Shown here: positions 58,526-64,000 of the stretch, one piece after another
Numbering within the stretch: the stretch's first letter is position 1
How the letters are laid out: every line of letters begins with the position of its first letter
From: Flavobacterium sp. 5
GTDB taxonomy: Bacteria > Bacteroidota > Bacteroidia > Flavobacteriales > Flavobacteriaceae
Assembly: GCF_002813295.1 (NCBI RefSeq)
Contig: NZ_PHUE01000001.1
Location: 1,116,001-1,180,000, forward strand
DNA length: 64,000 nucleotides
Direction of reading: 5' to 3'
Notes under the pieces: generated by a model
Database searches by the model: none
What the model was told of the DNA's origin: nothing
Seen by the model: the letters and a program-made list of their open reading frames with translations, nothing else
Made by a program: the position numbers and the translations under genes

Positions 58526-59530
58526 TTATTCTGATTCTACATCTACAACTTCATATTTATCTTTACCACCATCTTCAAAAGGTTGATAATAAGTATCACC
58601 CACTTTTACATAAGTTACATCACCCATTTTAACCTCTTGCCCACCTTCTGGTAAATTTTCAACTATAGTTCCTGCTGTGGGAGGAACTACTGTATAACCC
58701 CCACTTGATTTTTCATAATAAGTACCTCCATAATAATAATTATTTGTCGTTTCGTTGACAGGTACAGTTTGAGTATTTGCTGGCAAGGTAGTAATAGTTG
58801 CACCAACTGGCGCTTGTACAACAGTATAACCACCGCTACTTTGTGCATAATATACTCCTTGATCATAATGATATTTTTGACTATTAGCCTCTACAACAAT
58901 AGCAGTTACAGCCAAAGTGGTAAGAACAAATCCCCAAGGATGCCATACTGGCCCCCAATGATATGGACGATAAGGATGATAACGATACGGATGGTAACAA
59001 TTATATCTGTACCCACCATAAATATGTGGAGGTCTAGCATAAGGGCGATAATTAGGGCTTCTTCTTACAGCTGTATTATGATGACTATTATTAACGCGAT
59101 TATGACTGTTATTTATGTTCTTACTTTTATCAACATTAATATTTACAGTGTTATTGCCTCCTTTTTTAATACTGTTTTTGTTACCTATATTATTTTTATT
59201 CCCGATACTATTTTTATTACTATTATTCTTGTTACCCAAGTTACCATTACTCTTATGATTACCTATACCATTTGTATTAGAAACACTTCTATTAACTGGC
59301 TTATTTCCGCCAATCTTATTAGCTGAACCATTAGTTTGAGGTCTTGAATTATTAACAGCTGGTTTATGTGCAGGCATACTAGGTTTACTAACCTGTTTTC
59401 CAGGATGAACACCTCCGCCACCTCCGCCATGTGCCTTATGTTGAGCATTTATTAAATTAATATTTAAAAAAAGTGTCACAACCACTACTAAAATTCCAAT
59501 TGAATTTTGCCTAATTATTATTTTCCCCAT
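58526..59530 (-). CDS. DUF6515 family secreted protein with Asn-rich linker
   Basis: The 334-residue product has a signal segment (about 8-29, GILVVVVTLFLNINLINAQ). A low-complexity region (about 60-150) follows, rich in Asn, Lys and Gly with repeats such as GNKNNIGNKNS and NNSHNRVNNSHHN, then a Tyr/His/Pro-rich segment (RPYARPPHIYGG, HPYRYHPYRPYHWGP). The C-terminal domain has a tandem pair of modules, YYAQSSGGYTVVQAPVGATI and YYEKSSGGYTVVPPTAGTIV, typical of DUF6515, and an acidic tail. It may be an envelope or matrix protein; function is unknown. Confidence 0.82.
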   Translation of the reverse strand: MGKIIIRQNSIGILVVVVTLFLNINLINAQHKAHGGGGGGVHPGKQVSKPSMPAHKPAVNNSRPQTNGSANKIGGNKPVNRSVSNTNGIGNHKSNGNLGNKNNSNKNSIGNKNNIGNKNSIKKGGNNTVNINVDKSKNINNSHNRVNNSHHNTAVRRSPNYRPYARPPHIYGGYRYNCYHPYRYHPYRPYHWGPVWHPWGFVLTTLAVTAIVVEANSQKYHYDQGVYYAQSSGGYTVVQAPVGATITTLPANTQTVPVNETTNNYYYGGTYYEKSSGGYTVVPPTAGTIVENLPEGGQEVKMGDVTYVKVGDTYYQPFEDGGKDKYEVVDVESE

Positions 59531-59858
59531 AATGATATCTATTTAAATAAAGTTAATGAATTAATTATAAAACAATTACATGATTTTCCCTAAAATAGTA
59601 ATCTCAGTTTTACCATTTAAAAAAACCTTTGGTATCAAATAGCAAAAGTTAGAGAAATAAATTAAAACCATACTTTATAGCCGATACAAATAAAGTAATT
59701 CCAAAAGCTTAGCTCTAACTCTAATCGAAAGAATAAAGATACAATCTTATTTTAACTATTACATAAATTTCCATAAATAACTTACCACCAATACAATAAC
59801 AAAGAATTGCAATTCATTTTTCTTTTATTGAAAATATAATTTAGTGTAATTAATAAAA
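59531..59858. other. AT-rich intergenic stretch without visible gene
   Basis: Between the divergent-side 5' end of the DUF6515 gene and the terminator of the Spy-like gene I see no reading frame, repeat or -7 box that I can support. Confidence 0.6.
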
Positions 59859-59894
59859 AAAGTTCCAAACACAATACATTGAGTTTGGAACTTT
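59859..59894 (-). terminator. Terminator of the Spy-like gene
   Basis: AAAGTTCCAAAC pairs perfectly with GTTTGGAACTTT across a 12-nt loop. Confidence 0.85.
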
Positions 59895-59924
59895 ACAACT
59901 ATCTTAATAAACAATTATATAAGA

Positions 59925-60488
59925 TTAATTCATATCATTATTTTCTCTATTATCATTTCCTCCATTATCATTCTCTCTATTCCCCCAATTACCTCTAGCT
60001 TCTCTCATTTTTTCCATATTGGCTTTTTCAATCTCTTTCAACTTTTTAAATTGTTCTGGAGTCAAAATTGCTTGTAATTTAGCATCGGTAGCTTTTTTAT
60101 CTTCTTGTCTTTTTGTTCTGAATGCATCTCTTTCTTCACTAGTCATTTCTTTTCCATTACGATTCATACGTTCTGCTCTAATTGCTTCCAATTTAGCATT
60201 TTGTTCTGCAAGAATTGGTTTTAACTGCTCTTGTTGTTGAGAATTCAAGGTTAATTCAGTCGTCAATTTATCCAATTGCGCCTGACTCCTTTGTTCTGGA
60301 GTTTGCCTTTCTCTTTTTGGCTTATTTGATTTTTTATCTTCTTGACTTTGGTCTTGTGCAAAAGACGAGACACTAACAAGTAATAATGCCGCAATAATTA
60401 ACTTTTTACTCAAAACTTTAAAATTGTTTTTTTGGTATTCGTGACCCGAGCCTGAAAGGCGAACGGATGAAATAATTTGTGATTTCAT
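59925..60488 (-). CDS. Spy/LTxxQ-like periplasmic protein, start uncertain
   Basis: The long form (187 residues) begins MKSQIISSVRLSGSGHEYQ, with a signal peptide only from residue 26 (LSKKLIIAALLLVSVSSFAQ). A TTG codon at 60413 would start precisely at that signal and give 162 residues, matching the paralogue at 9422. The mature part is helical and charged, with RQTPEQRSQAQLDKLTTELTLNSQQQEQLKP and LTPEQFKKLKEIEKANMEKM, then an Asn/Gly-rich tail (GGNDNRENNDMN). The extra 25 codons contain a GC-rich hairpin (CCTGAAAGG core) and look like inserted sequence. Role: probable envelope stress chaperone, unproven. Confidence 0.72.
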   Translation of the reverse strand: MKSQIISSVRLSGSGHEYQKNNFKVLSKKLIIAALLLVSVSSFAQDQSQEDKKSNKPKRERQTPEQRSQAQLDKLTTELTLNSQQQEQLKPILAEQNAKLEAIRAERMNRNGKEMTSEERDAFRTKRQEDKKATDAKLQAILTPEQFKKLKEIEKANMEKMREARGNWGNRENDNGGNDNRENNDMN

Positions 60489-60638
60489 ATTTTTTTAATT
60501 TTAAGATTACAACTATAAGACTATTATCTTTTTAAATGGTTTAACCTATAATTACCTAAATTTTTATTAAAATTATAAACTTAACCCGTTGAGCGTAATT
60601 CTTTTATCTAAATTTTAATCGCATCGAAACATAGACTT

Positions 60639-63401
60639 TTAATCCATGCCTGGATCTCTTCTATTAGGACCACCGCGTCTTTCTTTCGGTGCAAAACTTC
60701 CAATTTTATAGGTTAAAGAAAACATGGCATATCTTTTTAAAACGGTATTTTCTTCATCACGAATTGTCGTTGGAGATATTGTTCTGGTAGCACTTTGGTT
60801 ATGATTTAAAACATCGTAAACCTTTACTTTTAGAGTCATTTTTTTATCAAAGAAACCATAAGACAAACTGGTGTTCCATAAATAATAATCTTTTTTGAAA
60901 TCATCCGAAATATTCGAATTGTAATTGTACCCAAAATCATTACCAAAAATCCAATTCTTAGGCCAATAATTAGTGGTTTGCAGATTAATTCTATGCACTA
61001 CATTCGAACTGGCTTTTAATGACGAATTTGTATAATTTGATTCGTTGTACGTCAAACTATAGGAAGGCGCTACAGTAAGCAACTCACCATAATCATACGA
61101 AAGATAAACCCTTGGTGAAAGCCCTAAAGATTTTGAACTGTATAAAACAGCGTTGGTAAATCCTTTATCCAAAGCATAATTACCACTCAAACCCAAACCA
61201 TACCGCAAAACATGAGCATCTCTTTTTATAGTTTGCCCCCAATTCCCTCCAACAGAAGTACTATAGGTTCCTGTAACGTTTCTATAGGTAGTTGTTCTTT
61301 TTCCACTATCATCATAAACCGAAGAAGAGGCAACTTGACTATCATAAAAATCTCCTTTTACAAACAAACTATAACCTGAACGTGTACGTACATCAAAATT
61401 TCTATAATTAATGTTTACACTATTTTTTTTATTCAAGTTCAAATCTGAATTTCCTATTATAGTATTCAATGGATTTGCCAAATTTGCTACTGGCATTAAT
61501 TGGGTTGAAGAAGGAAGACTACTAGAATAATCATATCTTAAAGTTATAAATTTTGACTTTTCAAACTTGTATCTAATTTGCGCGTTCCCGATTGGCAAAA
61601 CATATTGTTGATTCAAATCGGTGGTTTTATTTAGGTATAACGAATGATTATCATAATCAACAATAGAAGTTTTAGAATTCAAATTAAAAGTAAATTTATT
61701 TTTTTCAAAAGTAAGCCCCGCAGTTGGAGTAATTGAATTTTGTCTTGAAGTGGTGTAATTAGTTTGCAAATCATTTAGAATAGAAAATGATTGAGAACTG
61801 GCATCATAATCATACGTTCTTGCATCATTTACCTCGTTTGCCCATCCTAATTCTGTACCAATTCTAATTCGCAACGAGTCGGTTATTGGTTCTGTATATT
61901 CAATATCGGCTGAATACGAATCAGCTGTATTATTGCTTTTCCCATTTTGATTTCGTTCATCATCAGGTCTGGTTCCTTGATAAAAAATAGTTTTAGACTG
62001 ATTAAGTGCATCTGAATCACTATTTGAATTAGCATTAGTAAAAACAAAACTCAAGTTACGTGCTTTTCTTTCGAAAGCTTTATTAAAGTTGATGGTATTT
62101 GTAAAATTAGTGGATGAGTTTTCTTTATATGAATTTGCATTGCTTTCATTTAAAGATGTTCCATTTTCATCCTTCGAAGCACTAGAAGATTCTGAAGAAC
62201 TATTAGTGCGAGATTGATCGATTACTGGTGTAACAACCAATCTAGTTGTTGGATTTATTTTATATTCGAATTCAAAATTCGCTTTATTACCTATATTTTC
62301 GTTTCTTGTTTTAGAATCGGCTTCGGTCAAAATAGCACCCGTAGGCAAGAATTCGGCTTGATTGGATTTACTTTCGTTTTTATTAATTGTATTCGAAAAA
62401 TTATAACCCACAGTTGAATTCAATTTTTTTGCCCATTCATCAGAATAATTAAAACCAACCAAATTTGATGTAGTAATCCCTTTTCCAGTTGCAGTAGATC
62501 GAGTTGCTTGTTTCGTATTTCTGCCACCGCCCATATTATCAAATACTTCGTCCATGGCAAAACCCGTCGAATTGATATTATTAGCAGAAGCCAGTAAACT
62601 TATTTTTTGTTTGTTATTAAAATAATTCAATATAAAGCTATTTTCATAACGGTCATCACTTCCATAACCACCCATTACTTTTCCAAAAAAACCTTTATTT
62701 TTCTTTTCATCGATAGTAAAATTGATACTAGCATCATCTGAACTAGATTCTTGCTTAGACAGTTCTTCTTTTTTAGTTTTAAAATCAGAAACCTGAACTT
62801 TATTGATCATATCTGCTGGCATATTTTTTAACAGTATGGCTCCGTCTTTTCCAAAGAAAGATTTCCCATTTACTAAAAACTGAGTTACTTCTTTTCCATT
62901 AGCAGTAACCTTTCCATCACTATCTACCTCAACTCCTGGTAATTGCTTCAACAAAGTCTCTACAGTGGCATCAGGACGTACTTTATAAGAAGCAGCATTA
63001 AACTCTAAAGTATCTTTTTTTATACGGATGGGTGGTGCATCATTTTTTATAACCACCTCGTTTAATGCAGTTTCATTTTGAGATAAGTATAATTTACCAA
63101 AATCCTTATTTTCTAAAAGTTTATTTTGCTCCTCAGTATACGTCTGATAGCCCATAAAATTTATCTTTAAAAAAACAGGTTTGTCGTATATTTTAGTGTT
63201 AATTTTAAAAAAACCATTTTTATCTGTAGTTGTATATTCAATAACAGTGGAATCTTTGACATTAGAAAAATAAACCATCGCTGATTCTAGTGGCTTTTGA
63301 GAATTAATATCATATACAGTTCCCTTAATAACAATGTTATTTTGAGCATTTGCTGCAAAAAAGAAGAACACACACACTAAGGATGAGTAAATTTTAGACA
63401 T
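60639..63401 (-). CDS. Outer-membrane beta-barrel protein, paralogue of the one at 42265
   Basis: The 920-residue product has a signal peptide ending FFFAANAQ (19), a CarboxypepD_reg-like domain (about 22-105, IKGTVYDINSQKPLESAMVYFSNV), a plug-like region (NDAPPIRIKKDTLEFNAASY, TLLKQLPGVEVDSDGK) and a large barrel. It is close to the 42265 protein throughout, including YWPKNWIFGNDFGYNYNSNIS and the VYDVLNHNQSATR segment. The tail differs: this one ends GGPNRRDPGMD. No SusD or transporter genes lie next to it. It follows der (leftward) with about 150 bp between. Function unknown. Confidence 0.85.
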   Translation of the reverse strand: MSKIYSSLVCVFFFFAANAQNNIVIKGTVYDINSQKPLESAMVYFSNVKDSTVIEYTTTDKNGFFKINTKIYDKPVFLKINFMGYQTYTEEQNKLLENKDFGKLYLSQNETALNEVVIKNDAPPIRIKKDTLEFNAASYKVRPDATVETLLKQLPGVEVDSDGKVTANGKEVTQFLVNGKSFFGKDGAILLKNMPADMINKVQVSDFKTKKEELSKQESSSDDASINFTIDEKKNKGFFGKVMGGYGSDDRYENSFILNYFNNKQKISLLASANNINSTGFAMDEVFDNMGGGRNTKQATRSTATGKGITTSNLVGFNYSDEWAKKLNSTVGYNFSNTINKNESKSNQAEFLPTGAILTEADSKTRNENIGNKANFEFEYKINPTTRLVVTPVIDQSRTNSSSESSSASKDENGTSLNESNANSYKENSSTNFTNTINFNKAFERKARNLSFVFTNANSNSDSDALNQSKTIFYQGTRPDDERNQNGKSNNTADSYSADIEYTEPITDSLRIRIGTELGWANEVNDARTYDYDASSQSFSILNDLQTNYTTSRQNSITPTAGLTFEKNKFTFNLNSKTSIVDYDNHSLYLNKTTDLNQQYVLPIGNAQIRYKFEKSKFITLRYDYSSSLPSSTQLMPVANLANPLNTIIGNSDLNLNKKNSVNINYRNFDVRTRSGYSLFVKGDFYDSQVASSSVYDDSGKRTTTYRNVTGTYSTSVGGNWGQTIKRDAHVLRYGLGLSGNYALDKGFTNAVLYSSKSLGLSPRVYLSYDYGELLTVAPSYSLTYNESNYTNSSLKASSNVVHRINLQTTNYWPKNWIFGNDFGYNYNSNISDDFKKDYYLWNTSLSYGFFDKKMTLKVKVYDVLNHNQSATRTISPTTIRDEENTVLKRYAMFSLTYKIGSFAPKERRGGPNRRDPGMD

Positions 63402-63525
63402 ACAGTATTTCAGTTATATAAAGTAATGAGATACCAAAATTCGTAAAAGGTTTAATTGTATTATATTATTTACTTAATAAGTCTTCGATTTAAGCTATAA
63501 ACATTCAGAAAAAACAAAGCATAAA

Positions 63526-63549
63526 AAAATCCCGATTGCTCGGGATTTT
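63526..63549 (-). terminator. Terminator after der
   Basis: AAAATCCCGA pairs with TCGGGATTTT across a 4-nt loop; on the minus strand it follows the der stop. Confidence 0.85.
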
Positions 63550-63555
63550 CTAATT

Positions 63556-64000
63556 TTATTTCTCTCTGATGTAGATGTCAATTGGCACTCCTGAAAAGTC
63601 CCAGTTTTCTCTAATTTTATTTTCAAGATATCTTTTGTAAGGTTCCTTAACATATTGTGGCAAGTTGGCAAAAAACACAAACTGAGGCGTTTGAGTTGGA
63701 AGCTGCATACAATATTTAATTTTTACATATTTACCTTTAGTTGCTGGTGGCGGATAAGCTTCAATTACTTTCAACATGAATTCATTGAATTTTGAAGTAG
63801 GAATACGTTGTTGTCTGTTTTCATAAACCTGAACCGTTGCTTCCAATGCTTTCAACAAACGTTGTTTAGTTAAAGCTGAAACAAAAAGAATCGGCACATC
63901 TGTAAATGGCATTAACTCCTTCTTGATTTTCTCTTCGTAATCACGGGTTGACATGGTATCTTTTTCAACTAAATCCCATTTGTTTACTAAGATAACAACT
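63556..64000 (-). CDS. der: Ribosome-associated GTPase Der, C-terminal part
   Basis: The frame is open at the right edge of the window. Reading leftward from the edge it starts V-V-I-L-V-N-K-W-D, which is the G4 guanine-binding motif of the second GTPase domain, then [17 protein letters not shown] (the G5 S-A-L), and a C-terminal KH-like domain (about the last 90 residues, [31 protein letters not shown]...). Der/EngA has two tandem G domains and assembles the 50S subunit. Only the end of the second domain and the KH-like domain are in the window. Starting at the internal Met (63954) would cut off the G4 motif, so the real start is outside. Confidence 0.93.
   Translation of the reverse strand, partial: VVILVNKWDLVEKDTMSTRDYEEKIKKELMPFTDVPILFVSALTKQRLLKALEATVQVYENRQQRIPTSKFNEFMLKVIEAYPPPATKGKYVKIKYCMQLPTQTPQFVFFANLPQYVKEPYKRYLENKIRENWDFSGVPIDIYIREK

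Noticed and set aside
1..64000. tRNA, rRNA, IS element, prophage or toxin-antitoxin pair
   Set aside because: None recognised by eye on either strand; no cloverleaf with GTTCGAnTC loop, transposase or phage gene was found.

Overview
The window looks like chromosome of a Flavobacterium-like member of the Bacteroidota (Flavobacteriaceae). Coding DNA is AT-rich. Several promoters carry the Bacteroidota -7 box TAnnTTTG. Secreted proteins often begin with signal peptides ending in FAQ or are lipoproteins. Clade-typical genes are present: TamL/TamB, GSCFA protein, TonB-dependent receptor, CarboxypepD_reg-like outer-membrane barrels, DUF4136, DUF6515 and DUF5522. I see no rRNA, tRNA, phage, IS element or CRISPR array.

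Layout. 0-9 kb: a DUF5995 protein cut by the window edge, glycogen synthase, an AI-2E-type permease, an AlkC DNA glycosylase next to a subclass A2 beta-lactamase, a 21-bp-period array of about 18 degenerate palindromic units, a GNAT, a DUF1801 protein and moeA. 9-18 kb: a Spy-like protein, a four-gene leftward operon (zincin-like, PLP desulfhydrase/deaminase-like, glucosaminidase-LysM, hemL), a DUF5522 micro-protein, hutU, DUF4136, and ilvA behind an Ile-rich leader peptide with a terminator. 18-24 kb: truncated globin, a copper operon ending in a multicopper oxidase-CopB fusion, and an aromatic amino acid hydroxylase. 24-33 kb (leftward): DUF4230, tamL, the giant tamB and a GSCFA gene. 33-38 kb: two diverged paralogous lipoprotein genes separated by relics of the alaS 3' end and the GSCFA 5' end, then alaS. 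38-47 kb: M23 peptidase, MerR, lemA, two TPM-domain genes, an outer-membrane barrel, a secreted protein and an Rrf2 regulator. 47-58 kb: MscS channel, then a transport locus. 58-64 kb: DUF6515 protein, second Spy-like protein, second barrel and the end of der.

The most interesting region is 46.5-58.4 kb. A 36-codon open frame ending in Cys-Cys-Met-Cys-Met-Cys precedes a TonB-dependent receptor, a PstSCAB-like ABC importer without phoU, a DUF2490 protein and a CHR-family (chromate/sulfate) transporter. The leader/receptor promoter and the DUF2490/CHR promoter carry the same operator (AATTCTA, 9-bp spacer, TAGA[A/G]TT) at nearly the same distance upstream of a TAnnTTTG box. I infer a regulon for acquiring a sulfur-containing oxyanion or other sulfur source, sensed through sulfur amino acid supply; this is a hypothesis.

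Other notable structure: a fossil of unequal recombination at 33.3-35.9 kb, the ilvA attenuator, the 21-bp array, and two families of dispersed intergenic hairpin repeats (called A and B here). All alignments and counts were done by eye.
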